Origin: Polaromonas sp.
GTDB taxonomy: Bacteria; Pseudomonadota; Gammaproteobacteria; Burkholderiales; Burkholderiaceae_C
Reading direction: 5' to 3'
Length of the DNA stretch: 37,345 nt
NCBI GenBank assembly: GCA_021731285.1
Contig: JAKFXR010000017.1
Location: 1-37,345 of the forward strand
A program made the position numbers and the translations under genes. Position 1 is the first letter of the stretch. Every line of letters begins with the position of its first letter. Under the pieces are notes generated by a model. That model did no database searches. It was not told where the DNA came from and saw only the letters and a list, made by a program, of their open reading frames with translations. Below, in pieces: positions 8,006 to 15,544 of the stretch.

Positions 8006-8956
8006 TCAAGTGCCGGCTGGTGTGACGATCACTTGCCTGGCAAGGCGGTTCACGTCGGCTGCCTGGCACAAGGCGGTTCCTGCCGACAACAGGGCGGCTG
8101 CGGCGGCCCCCATGGCGTAGCGAAAGGACAGCGCCAGATCGGTCTGCAGGCTCAGCGCCCAGACCAGGCCGCCGACAAAACTGTCGCCCGCGCCAATGGT
8201 GCTGGCCACCCTGACCGGCACGGCGCTGGCCCGCAGCGCCTGGTCGGCGGTCACAAGCAAGGCGCCTTCCTCGCCGAGCGACAGCGCGACGATTTGCGCC
8301 TGCCCGGCGCTGATGATGAAGCGGGCCGCAGCCAGCCGCTGCGTGTCGGTTTCCAGCGGCAGGCCGGTCAGCTCGCGCAACTCGCGCAGGCTGGGCTTGA
8401 TCAGGTACACACCTTCGGCCAGCGCTGCCGCGAGCGCCGGCCCCGAGCTGTCCAGCACCACGCGGCAGCCGGATGGGCGTGCCAGCCGCGTGAGTTGCGC
8501 ATAAAAGTCAGCCGGCACGCCGGGAGGCAGGCTGCCGCTGGCTACCAGCCAGGGCAGTGGCGCCGGCAGCGCGCTGACAACATCGAGGCAGGCCTGCCAT
8601 TCGGTCGCGGCCAGGGCAGGGCCGGGCAGGACAAAACGGAAGTCCCGCCCGCTGCCCGTTTCATGGACATGAAAACTCTCGCGCGTCTCGCCTTCAATGG
8701 CCAGGCACTGGCTGGACACCTGCTCCTGGTCCAGCAACTGGCGCAGCCTTTGCCCGTTCATGCCGCCGGCCGGATACAGCGCCAGGCAGTTGCTGCCGAG
8801 TCGCTGCAAAACGCGAGCCACGTTGATGCCACCGCCGCCGGGATGGTATTGGGCGGCGGCGCAGCGCAGCTTGTGCGTGTCGGTGACCTTGTCCGTGGAG
8901 GTTGACACATCCAGGGCGGGGTTCATGGTGAGGGTCAAAATGTCTGGGGCACGCAT
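8006..8956 (-). CDS. PfkB-family sugar-phosphate kinase (phosphofructokinase-like)
   Basis: 316 residues from the ATG at 8956, chosen because MRAPDILTLTMNPALDVS begins as PfkB/FruK proteins do; the open frame further upstream runs into the 3' end of the ydiJ-like gene and is low complexity. PfkB-family kinases phosphorylate fructose-6-P, fructose-1-P or tagatose-6-P with ATP. The sequence shows the first signature GGGGINVARVLQRLG and the second signature TIGAGDSFVGG with the catalytic Asp. Which substrate it uses cannot be read from the sequence; in heterotrophic betaproteobacteria 6-phosphofructokinase 2 or 1-phosphofructokinase are both possible. It lies 44 bp downstream of the ydiJ-like gene and upstream of ppsA, so opposite-direction glycolytic and gluconeogenic enzymes share one transcription unit or nearly so. 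Confidence 0.88.
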   Translation of the reverse strand: MRAPDILTLTMNPALDVSTSTDKVTDTHKLRCAAAQYHPGGGGINVARVLQRLGSNCLALYPAGGMNGQRLRQLLDQEQVSSQCLAIEGETRESFHVHETGSGRDFRFVLPGPALAATEWQACLDVVSALPAPLPWLVASGSLPPGVPADFYAQLTRLARPSGCRVVLDSSGPALAAALAEGVYLIKPSLRELRELTGLPLETDTQRLAAARFIISAGQAQIVALSLGEEGALLVTADQALRASAVPVRVASTIGAGDSFVGGLVWALSLQTDLALSFRYAMGAAAAALLSAGTALCQAADVNRLARQVIVTPAGT

Positions 8957-9000
8957 CGCTGCCACTGTACTCCGGCCGGGCGGTGCCCCCGACGCCGGCA

Positions 9001-12000
9001 TCAGGCCCGCAACTGCTGCGCCATCAGCGCCGCCACATGCACGGCCTCGCGCTGCGCGCCGTCGCGGATCTGGTGTCTGCAACTCGTGCCGTCGGCCACC
9101 ACAATCGCGCCGGGCTGCTTGCGCACCGCAGGCAACAGGCTCAACTCGGCCATCTGCATGGAGACCTCGTAGTGGTCGGCCTCATAGCCAAAACTGCCCG
9201 CCATGCCGCAGCAACTCGACTCGATCAGCTCGGGCCTGGCGCCCGGGATGAGCTTGAGCACGGCCATGATGGGGCTGACCGCGCCGAATGCCTTCTGGTG
9301 ACAATGGCCATGCAGCAGAACAGGCTGATCGATGGGCAGCAGCTTTTTTTGCAGCTCATCAAGCTGACCAGCCGCTGCTTCGCGTGCCAGAAACTCTTCA
9401 AACAGCAAAGCCTGGCCGCTGATGGTCTCTGCCGCCTCGCCCAGGCCCATCACCAGAATTTCGTCGCGCAGGGTCAGCAGGCACGAGGGCTCCAGCCCGA
9501 CGATGGCAATGCCTTTTTCGGCAAAGGGCAGCAGGACATCGACCAGTTCACGCGCCTTGGCTTTGGCTTGCTCGACCATGCCGCTGGCCAAATAGGTGCG
9601 GCCGCAGCACAGGTGTTTCCCGTCAGCGCTTTTCTTTGCGGCCACGTGCACCGTGTAGCCCGCAGCCTGCAGTACTTCAAAGGCTGACCGGGCGTTGCCC
9701 GGTTCAAAGGTGCCGTTGAAGGTGTCCACAAACAGCACCACCGGTTTGGCTGCAGACAGCACTTCTTCGCCGCTGGCGCCTGCAGGTCCCGAATTGAAAA
9801 AGGTCTTGCGCTGCCACTTTGGCAGGCTGCGCCGGGCCGACAGGCCGGTGAGTTTTTCTCCCAGCGCGGCCAGGCCGGGGAAGGTGTTGCGCAGGTTCAG
9901 CAGCGGTGCAAAGCGGCTGGCCCAGTGGGCGTAGTCGGGCAGGTGGGCGACCAGTTTGTCCTTGAGTGTGTAGCCGTGTTTGCCCTTGTAGTGGTGCAAA
10001 AACTCGACCTTCATCTTTGCCATGTCCACGCCGGTGGGGCAATCCCGCTTGCAACCCTTGCATCCCACGCACAGGTCCATGGCCTCGGCCACGGCTTCGC
10101 TGGTGAGGGCGTCTTCGGCCGCCAGGCCCTCCAGTTGGCCGGTCAGCGCCAGCCGCAAGGTGTTGGCACGTCCACGGGTCAAATGCTTTTCATCACGCGT
10201 CACCCGATAGCTGGGGCACATGGTGCCCGCGTCAAACTTGCGGCAGTGCCCGTTGTTGTTGCACATCTCCACGGCCTTGGCGAAGCCCTCTGCGGGGTCG
10301 CCTCCGCTGCCGGGTTCGCTGGTTTGTTCAGTCACCGGGTCGTTCTGCACATTCCAGGCCTGCCAGTCCAGCGCGGTCCGGATCGGGATGACCTTGTAGC
10401 CCGGCGGGAAACGCATCAGCCGCGTGTCGTCCATTTTGGGCGGGTTGACCATGCGCCCGGGACACAGCAGGCCCAGCGGGTCCATCAGTGTCTTGATGGC
10501 GGCAAAGGCTTCATTGATCTGCGGACCAAACTGCCACTTGATCCATTCACCCCGGCACAGGCCGTCGCCATGCTCGCCGCTGTAGGCGCCCTTGAACTTG
10601 CGCACCAGTTCCGACGCTTCCTCGGCGATGGCCCTCATCTTGGGCGCTCCTTCGCGCCGCATGTCCAGGATGGGCCGGACATGCAGCGTGCCTACCGATG
10701 CATGCGCATACCAGGTGCCTTTGCTGCCGTATTTTTTGAATACTTCGGTCAGTGCGTCGGTGTACTCGGCGAGGTGCTCGAGCGGAACAGCGCAGTCTTC
10801 AATAAAGCTGACCGGCTTGCCGTCGCCCTTGAGGCTCATCATGATGTTCAGGCCGGCCTTGCGCACTTCCCACAGGTTTTTCTGCGGAGCATCCTCCGTC
10901 ATCTCGACCACCGAATCGGGCAGCAGCAGGTCCCCCATCAATTCGCCCAGACGCTTGAGTTGGGGCAGCAGTGCGGTCTTGCTGGCGCCAGAAAATTCCA
11001 CCAGCAGGATGGCGGCCGGCTGGCCAATCAGTGCGCTGCGAATGGTGGGCGCAAAGGCCGGGTTTTGCAGCGACAGGTCAATCATGGTGCGGTCCACCAG
11101 CTCGACCGCTGTCAGGCTGCTTCCGCCCATCTTCACGATGTGCTGGGCCGCGTCCATGGCGCGGTAAAAGGTCGGGAAGTTCACCACGCCCAGCACCTTG
11201 GCCTGGGGCAGCTCGCTCAGTTGCAGTGTCAGTGATTTGGTCAGCGCCAGCGTGCCTTCGCTGCCTATCAGCAAGTGGGCCAGATTGACCGATCCGTCGG
11301 CGGTGTAGGGGCGCTCGCTCTGGTTGTCGAAGATGTCCAGGTTGTAGCCGCCCACCCGGCGCATGACCTTGGGCCACATGCGCTCCATGGCTGGTTGCAG
11401 GCCGGCGGCAAGCGCGCGTACGGCTTCGCCCAGCTCGCGGCTTTGGCCGCTGCTGGCCGCGTGCGGGCCCAACTGCAGCAAGTGGCTGTCCGAGGTCCAG
11501 GCCTGCACGCCCAGCACGTTGTGCACCATGTTGCCGTAGGCAATGCTGCGGCTTCCGCAGGAGTTGTTGCCGGCCATGCCGCCCAGCGTGGCCTGCGCGC
11601 TGGTGGACACGTCCACCGGGTACCAGAGCTGGTGTTTTTTCAGCGCGGCATTCAGGTGGTCCAGCACCAGACCGGGTTCGACCTCGGCGGTGCGCTGGCC
11701 GGCGTCCACGTCGATGATGTTGCGCATGTGCTTGGCGTGGTCTATCACCAGCCCGGTGCCCACCGTCTGGCCACACTGGCTGGTGCCGCCGCCGCGCGCA
11801 ACAATCGGCACGCCCATGTCGCGGCAGATGTCCAGCGCGGTTTTGACATCCGGCGCGCTGCGCGGGACAAAAACGCCTGTGGGCATCACCTGGTAGATCG
11901 ATGCATCGGTGGCGTAGCGGCCCCGGTCCGCGCTGGAGAAAAGCACTTCGCCGCAAGTCTCGCTGGCCAGACGGGCGGCCAGCCGGCCCGCCACCTCGTT

Positions 12001-12075
12001 GCCGGCAAATGAAACCCTGTCGTAGACCTGCGCTGCGTTGCCTTGCGCCACGCGCAGGGGAAGGGGAGCGTTCAT
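9001..12075 (-). CDS. ydiJ: YdiJ-like FAD/4Fe-4S D-2-hydroxyacid dehydrogenase
   Basis: 1024 residues, the length of E. coli YdiJ (about 1018), which I recall being assigned D-2-hydroxyglutarate dehydrogenase activity; glycolate or D-lactate are alternatives. The N-terminal half is a PCMH/VAO-type FAD domain (VPIVARGGGTSQCGQTVGTG; GGMAGNNSCGSRSIAYGNM) with a GlcD-like C-terminal FAD-oxidase domain (GSEGTLALTKSLTL; GEHGDGLCRGEW). The C-terminal third is GlcF-like: ferredoxin motif C669-x2-C672-x2-C675-x3-C679 in CVGCKGCKRDCP, then two CCG-type motifs (Cys 823/824 and 955/956) typical of quinone-linked subunits such as GlpC/HdrB. It is thus a fusion of the two GlcD/GlcF-like parts. Its start overlaps the gntR stop (ATGA, 12072-12075). 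Confidence 0.9.
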   Translation of the reverse strand: MNAPLPLRVAQGNAAQVYDRVSFAGNEVAGRLAARLASETCGEVLFSSADRGRYATDASIYQVMPTGVFVPRSAPDVKTALDICRDMGVPIVARGGGTSQCGQTVGTGLVIDHAKHMRNIIDVDAGQRTAEVEPGLVLDHLNAALKKHQLWYPVDVSTSAQATLGGMAGNNSCGSRSIAYGNMVHNVLGVQAWTSDSHLLQLGPHAASSGQSRELGEAVRALAAGLQPAMERMWPKVMRRVGGYNLDIFDNQSERPYTADGSVNLAHLLIGSEGTLALTKSLTLQLSELPQAKVLGVVNFPTFYRAMDAAQHIVKMGGSSLTAVELVDRTMIDLSLQNPAFAPTIRSALIGQPAAILLVEFSGASKTALLPQLKRLGELMGDLLLPDSVVEMTEDAPQKNLWEVRKAGLNIMMSLKGDGKPVSFIEDCAVPLEHLAEYTDALTEVFKKYGSKGTWYAHASVGTLHVRPILDMRREGAPKMRAIAEEASELVRKFKGAYSGEHGDGLCRGEWIKWQFGPQINEAFAAIKTLMDPLGLLCPGRMVNPPKMDDTRLMRFPPGYKVIPIRTALDWQAWNVQNDPVTEQTSEPGSGGDPAEGFAKAVEMCNNNGHCRKFDAGTMCPSYRVTRDEKHLTRGRANTLRLALTGQLEGLAAEDALTSEAVAEAMDLCVGCKGCKRDCPTGVDMAKMKVEFLHHYKGKHGYTLKDKLVAHLPDYAHWASRFAPLLNLRNTFPGLAALGEKLTGLSARRSLPKWQRKTFFNSGPAGASGEEVLSAAKPVVLFVDTFNGTFEPGNARSAFEVLQAAGYTVHVAAKKSADGKHLCCGRTYLASGMVEQAKAKARELVDVLLPFAEKGIAIVGLEPSCLLTLRDEILVMGLGEAAETISGQALLFEEFLAREAAAGQLDELQKKLLPIDQPVLLHGHCHQKAFGAVSPIMAVLKLIPGARPELIESSCCGMAGSFGYEADHYEVSMQMAELSLLPAVRKQPGAIVVADGTSCRHQIRDGAQREAVHVAALMAQQLRA

Positions 12076-12764
12076 GCCTTGACCGGCGGACGCGCCTGGG
12101 CCGCCGCGCGCAATTGCTCGACCACCACATCGCGCTTGTTGTTCAGGTGGGTGCGCAGCACAGCCTGCATGGCGGGCGCATCGCGCCGGGTCAGCGCGTC
12201 AATCATCTGCTCATGCTCGGCCACGGCGGCTTTCCATTTCTCGCCGTCCTGGTTGGAGCGAAAGCGCAGGGCTTGCAGCCGGGCGTTGACCTGGTTGTAG
12301 GTGGCAGTCAGCACAGGGTTCTTGGCCGCGGCATTGATGGCGCGGTGAATCCCGGCATTGAGACGGTAATAGGCGGGCAGATCGCGGCGGGTCCAGGCCG
12401 CCAGCATCTCGTAGTGCATGGCCTTGATCTCGGCCAGCTCGGCATCGGTGATGCGCTCGGCAGCCAGCGCGCCCGATTGCGCCTCCAGCCCGGACATCAC
12501 TTCAAAGGTATTGAGGATGTCGGTTTCTGTCAGCTCCACCGCAATGGCCCCGCGGTTGGGCAGCAGTTCCACCAGGCCTTCGGCGGCCAGCATCTTGATG
12601 GCTTCCCGCAGGGGTGTGCGCGAGACCTGGAGCACCTCGCTGAGCTCGCGCTCGTTGAGTTTGGCGCCGGGTGCAATGCGGTTTTCAACCAGCATCTGGC
12701 GCAGGCGGTGGGCCGCCTGCTCATGCAGGGCCGCGCGGGGGATGGGGATGATTTCTGCGCTCAT
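12072..12764 (-). CDS. GntR-family (FadR/FCD) transcriptional regulator
   Basis: 230 residues. N-terminal winged helix about residues 10-75 with the GntR pattern APGAKLNERELSEVLQVSRTPLREAIKMLAAEGLVELLPNRG split over the recognition helix and wing. The C-terminal part is an all-helical FCD effector domain with the expected metal-site histidines (LNAGIHRAINAAAKN, AEHEQMIDAL, LRTHLNNK), which in this family bind a divalent metal and a small carboxylate. It heads the leftward transcription unit (ydiJ-like gene coupled by ATGA) and is divergent from serine-glyoxylate aminotransferase, so it is likely an autoregulated repressor responding to a hydroxy or keto acid. Two matching operator-like sites in the intergenic gap support this. 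Confidence 0.93.
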   Translation of the reverse strand: MSAEIIPIPRAALHEQAAHRLRQMLVENRIAPGAKLNERELSEVLQVSRTPLREAIKMLAAEGLVELLPNRGAIAVELTETDILNTFEVMSGLEAQSGALAAERITDAELAEIKAMHYEMLAAWTRRDLPAYYRLNAGIHRAINAAAKNPVLTATYNQVNARLQALRFRSNQDGEKWKAAVAEHEQMIDALTRRDAPAMQAVLRTHLNNKRDVVVEQLRAAAQARPPVKA

Positions 12765-12770
12765 TTGTGA

Positions 12771-12799
12771 ATTTTGTATGCAAAAAATAGCCCTGTCAA
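12771..12799 (-). promoter_or_regulatory. Leftward promoter of gntR-ydiJ
   Basis: On the minus strand, -35 TTGACA (12799 to 12794), a 17-bp spacer and -10 CAAAAT (12776 to 12771, 4 of 6 matches to TATAAT). The -10 lies inside the left operator copy, so a bound GntR dimer would block it. Position relative to the gntR ATG at 12764 implies a very short leader or leaderless message. Confidence 0.55.
12772..12785. promoter_or_regulatory. Putative GntR operator, left copy
   Basis: TTTTGTATGCAAAA is a near-perfect palindrome (TTTTG/CAAAA arms around a TATG centre). It recurs exactly at 12835-12848, with the shared context extending to about 18 bp (A at the left, AAT at the right). TTGTAT-CAA cores resemble known FCD-type GntR sites. 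It lies directly before the gntR start. Confidence 0.7.
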
Positions 12800-12822
12800 A
12801 TGTAAATCTATTCGCAAATAAG

Positions 12823-12851
12823 TTGACAAAACAATTTTGTATGCAAAAAAT
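12823..12851 (+). promoter_or_regulatory. Rightward promoter of the aminotransferase gene
   Basis: -35 TTGACA at 12823-12828, 17-bp spacer, -10 AAAAAT at 12846-12851 (4 of 6 matches). The right operator copy covers the end of the spacer and part of the -10. The ATG of the aminotransferase follows at 12880. The arrangement mirrors the leftward promoter. Confidence 0.55.
12835..12848. promoter_or_regulatory. Putative GntR operator, right copy
   Basis: Exact second copy of TTTTGTATGCAAAA, 63 bp (about six helical turns) from the first copy. It overlaps the rightward promoter. The equal face-of-helix spacing would allow cooperative binding or looping. Confidence 0.7.
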
Positions 12852-12879
12852 GGCGGAATGTTGATTGGAGCCCTGATTT

Positions 12880-14100
12880 ATGTTGACGCTTGATTTTCAC
12901 CCCACTGGCCGGCACTTTTTGCAGATTCCCGGTCCGTCGCCAGTGCCCGATCGCATCCTGCGTGCGATGAGCCTGCCGACCATTGACCACCGCGGCCCCG
13001 AGTTTGCGGCGCTGGGCCTGAAGGTGCTGGCCGATGTTCAGAAAATCTTCAAGACCCGGCAGCCCGTCATCATTTACCCGGCCTCGGGCACGGGCGCCTG
13101 GGAGGCTGCGCTGGTCAACACCCTGAGCGCTGGCGATCAGGTGCTGATGTACGAAACCGGCCAGTTTGCGGCGCTCTGGGAAAAACTGGCCACACGTCTT
13201 GGCCTGAAGACCGAGGTGATGGCCGATCCGGGCAAAGAGATCTGGCGCCATGGCGTGCGGGCCGACCTGATCGAAGAGCGTCTGAAGGCTGACTCCGGTC
13301 ATGCCATCAAGGCGGTGTGCGTGGTGCACAACGAAACCTCCACCGGCGTGACCAGCAACATCGCCGCCGTGCGCAAGGCCATCGACGCCGCCAGACATCC
13401 TGCACTGCTGCTGGTAGACACCATCTCCGGCCTGGCCTCGGCCGATTACCGGCATGACGAATGGGGCGTGGACGTCACCATCAGCGGCTCGCAAAAAGGG
13501 CTGATGCTTCCTCCCGGCATCAGTTTTAACGCAGTCTCTGCCAAAGCCATCGCCGCCAGCAAAACCGCAAAGCTTCCGAAGGCCTTCTGGGCCTGGGACG
13601 AAATCATCGAGTCCAACAAAACCGGCTACTGGCCTTCAACACCCAACACCAATTTGCTCTATGGGCTGAGTGAAGCCTGTGACATGTTGCTCGAGCACGG
13701 CCTGGACGTCGTCTTTGCACGGCATCAGCGCTGGGCTGAAGGTGTGCGCGCCGCCGTGCGGGCCTGGGGCTTGCAGATTCAGTGTGCCGATCCTGCTGTG
13801 TATTCGCCAGTCCTGACCGGCGTGATGATGCCCGAAGGCGTGGATGCCGACGCAGTGCGCAAAATCATTTACGAACGCTTTGACTGCTCGCTGGGCACCG
13901 GCCTGGGCAAGGTCAAGGGCAAGATGTTCCGCATCGGCCACCTGGGCGACTGCAACGACCTGACCCTGATGGCCGCATTGTCGGGGTGCGAGATGGGCCT
14001 CAAACTCGCCGGCGTCAGGCTGGCAGGCTCGGGCGTGCAGGCCGCCATGGACCATTTTTCAAGCCACGCAGCGGTTGTGCCATTGCGCAAGGCTGCTTGA
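12880..14100 (+). CDS. sgaA: Serine-glyoxylate aminotransferase
   Basis: 406 residues; class V PLP-dependent aminotransferase. The start PGPSPVPDRILRAMSLPTIDHRGPEF is characteristic of the alanine/serine-glyoxylate group. PLP contacts visible are SGTGAWEAA near residue 70, Asp 180 (LLVDTISG) and the Schiff-base lysine 206 in SGSQKGL; ESNKTGYWPSTPNTNLLYGL follows in two parts as in bacterial SgaA. The reaction is serine + glyoxylate to hydroxypyruvate + glycine (EC 2.6.1.45), used in the serine cycle and in glyoxylate disposal. Alanine-glyoxylate activity is also possible. It is divergent from gntR/ydiJ and probably under GntR control, which fits a pathway in which hydroxyacid oxidation makes a keto acid or glyoxylate. 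Confidence 0.9.
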   Translation: MLTLDFHPTGRHFLQIPGPSPVPDRILRAMSLPTIDHRGPEFAALGLKVLADVQKIFKTRQPVIIYPASGTGAWEAALVNTLSAGDQVLMYETGQFAALWEKLATRLGLKTEVMADPGKEIWRHGVRADLIEERLKADSGHAIKAVCVVHNETSTGVTSNIAAVRKAIDAARHPALLLVDTISGLASADYRHDEWGVDVTISGSQKGLMLPPGISFNAVSAKAIAASKTAKLPKAFWAWDEIIESNKTGYWPSTPNTNLLYGLSEACDMLLEHGLDVVFARHQRWAEGVRAAVRAWGLQIQCADPAVYSPVLTGVMMPEGVDADAVRKIIYERFDCSLGTGLGKVKGKMFRIGHLGDCNDLTLMAALSGCEMGLKLAGVRLAGSGVQAAMDHFSSHAAVVPLRKAA

Positions 14101-14110
14101 AGTGCAGACC

Positions 14111-14201
14111 TGTCATTGCGGGCTTGACCCGCAATCCATGCCCCATGGACCTGAGACGCAGGCGCATGTGAGATGGATCCCGGATCGAGTCCGGGATGAC
14201 A
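14111..14201. repeat. Palindromic intergenic repeat A (copy 1)
   Basis: About 91 bp, bounded by TGTCATTGCGGG and CCGGGATGACA. Each arm is itself a hairpin (TGCGGGCTTGACCCGCA; TCCCGGATCGAGTCCGGGA) and the arms are inverted to each other around CCATG...CATG-like inner edges. It separates sgaA from the Bug-type gene and may form the 3' end of the sgaA message. Confidence 0.85.
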
Positions 14202-14242
14202 GCCACAGAGTAAACAAGAGTTAATCCACCGGAGACAACACC

Positions 14243-15220
14243 ATGCAACGCAGAACCCTGATTTCAGCCGCCGCGGCCAGCGCCGCCATCGTCGTCTCGC
14301 CCATGCTGCGTGCGCAAACCCTGCCCGCCGGGCCGGTGCGCATTGTGGTGGGCTTTCCGCCGGGCGGTGGCACCGACGCGCTGGCGCGTGTGGTGGGCCA
14401 GAAGCTTTCAACCATGTGGAACACCTCCGTCATCATTGAAAACAAGGCGGGCGCTGCGGGCGTGATTGCGGCCGACTTCGTGTCCAAGCAACCTGGCGAT
14501 GGCAGCACCTTGTTGATGGCCCACATCAACAGCCATGCACTGGCCCCTGCCATGGGACTCAAGCTGAACTACAACGCCGAGCGTGACTTTGTGCCCATCA
14601 GCATGGTCGGCATCACGCCCAACATTCTTGTCTGCAACGCCGATCAGCCTGCCAAGACGGTGGCCGATCTCGTGGCGCTGTGTCGGGCCAAGCCGGGGCA
14701 GATCAGTTTTGCTTCGGCCGGCGGGGGATCGGCCCAGCACTTTGCGCTGGAGATGTTCAAGCTGCAGGCCAAAATCTTTGCGCTGCACATTCCTTACCGC
14801 GGCTCCGGCCCGGCGCTGGTCGACCTGATCGGCGGCCAGGTCAACTACTGCTTTGAAACCATGACCTCGGCTACGCCGCATATCAAGAGCGGCAAGGCGA
14901 TTGCGCTGGCGCAAACGCGCCTGAAGCGCGCCAAAGGCCACCCCACTGTGCCGACCATGGCCGAGTCCGGCTTTCCCGGTTTTGAAGCCACGGTCTGGTA
15001 CGGCCTGATGGGCCCGGCCAAAATGCCGCCCGCGATGGTGCAGCGTATGAACGATGACGTCAACAAGGTGCTGGCCATGCCCGACGTGCAGGAGAAGATG
15101 GAGCTCTACGGCGCCGAAGACGGTGGCGGCAGCACTGAAAAATTTGCAGCATTCATCCGTGATGAGCAGAAGAAGTGGGCCCAGGTGGCCGCGCAGGCCA
15201 AGGTCCGCGTCGACGCCTGA
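14243..15220 (+). CDS. Bug/TctC-family periplasmic solute-binding protein
   Basis: 325 residues with an N-terminal export signal MQRRTLISAAAASAAIVVSP ending near AQT; the RR pair is Tat-like. A ribosome site GGAGA precedes the ATG. The mature protein carries the family hallmarks IRIVVGFPPGGGTDALAR-like (here VRIVVGFPPGGGTDALAR), IIENKAGAAGVIAADFV, and a C-terminal GYxGFE-type motif (ESGFPGFEATVWYGLMGPAKMP). Bug proteins bind carboxylates (citrate, tartrate, amino acid or aromatic acids) for tripartite tricarboxylate transporters, but many, as here, are orphans with no TctA/TctB membrane genes nearby. Its position after sgaA suggests a small organic acid ligand of that pathway, although the 140-bp gap with a palindromic repeat may uncouple it. 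Confidence 0.9.
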   Translation: MQRRTLISAAAASAAIVVSPMLRAQTLPAGPVRIVVGFPPGGGTDALARVVGQKLSTMWNTSVIIENKAGAAGVIAADFVSKQPGDGSTLLMAHINSHALAPAMGLKLNYNAERDFVPISMVGITPNILVCNADQPAKTVADLVALCRAKPGQISFASAGGGSAQHFALEMFKLQAKIFALHIPYRGSGPALVDLIGGQVNYCFETMTSATPHIKSGKAIALAQTRLKRAKGHPTVPTMAESGFPGFEATVWYGLMGPAKMPPAMVQRMNDDVNKVLAMPDVQEKMELYGAEDGGGSTEKFAAFIRDEQKKWAQVAAQAKVRVDA

Positions 15221-15544
15221 GGTTGATCACCCCGGGCGCCAGATCGTCACCGGTTCAGAGCCAAACAGGGCATCGGCCCTTTAACCATAAGCCTGATGTG
15301 CTATTGAATAGATAGCGTAGCGGGCTTTGGCGCGAACCTCCTTTGCGTTTCCCTCAACGCAAGTACACAAAGCAGAAACAAGGAAACCGCAAGCTCGGTT
15401 GGTCCGCTGCTTTCCGCCACCACCGCAGGAGTGCGCCTACGCTGTATCGCGCGGCGCACTGATGGCGGACAAGGGCCGGACCTGTCACGCTGTGGCAGTA
15501 CTCCAGACACCTGCCGGCGGCAAGACCGAAGAAGAAGGAACCCG
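15221..15544. other. Intergenic region before the RND operon
   Basis: 324 bp without a convincing gene. It holds a fragment of repeat B (about 15288-15316, ATGTGCTATTGAATAGATAG) and a 7-bp inverted repeat TTGCGTT-TCCCTC-AACGCAA at 15343-15362. The efflux operon promoter should lie here, but no clear -35/-10 pair was found. The open frame upstream of 15545 is arginine-rich and not protein-like. Confidence 0.6.

Noticed and set aside
9925-11235. Long plus-strand open frame inside the ydiJ-like gene
   Set aside because: Opposite to an intact 1024-residue enzyme whose FAD and Fe-S motifs are all in frame; the product has no recognisable features.
15431-15544. N-terminal extension of the MdtA-like adaptor
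   Set aside because: Arg/Cys-rich and unlike any adaptor N-terminus; ATG 15545 has a good ribosome site and gives the normal membrane anchor.
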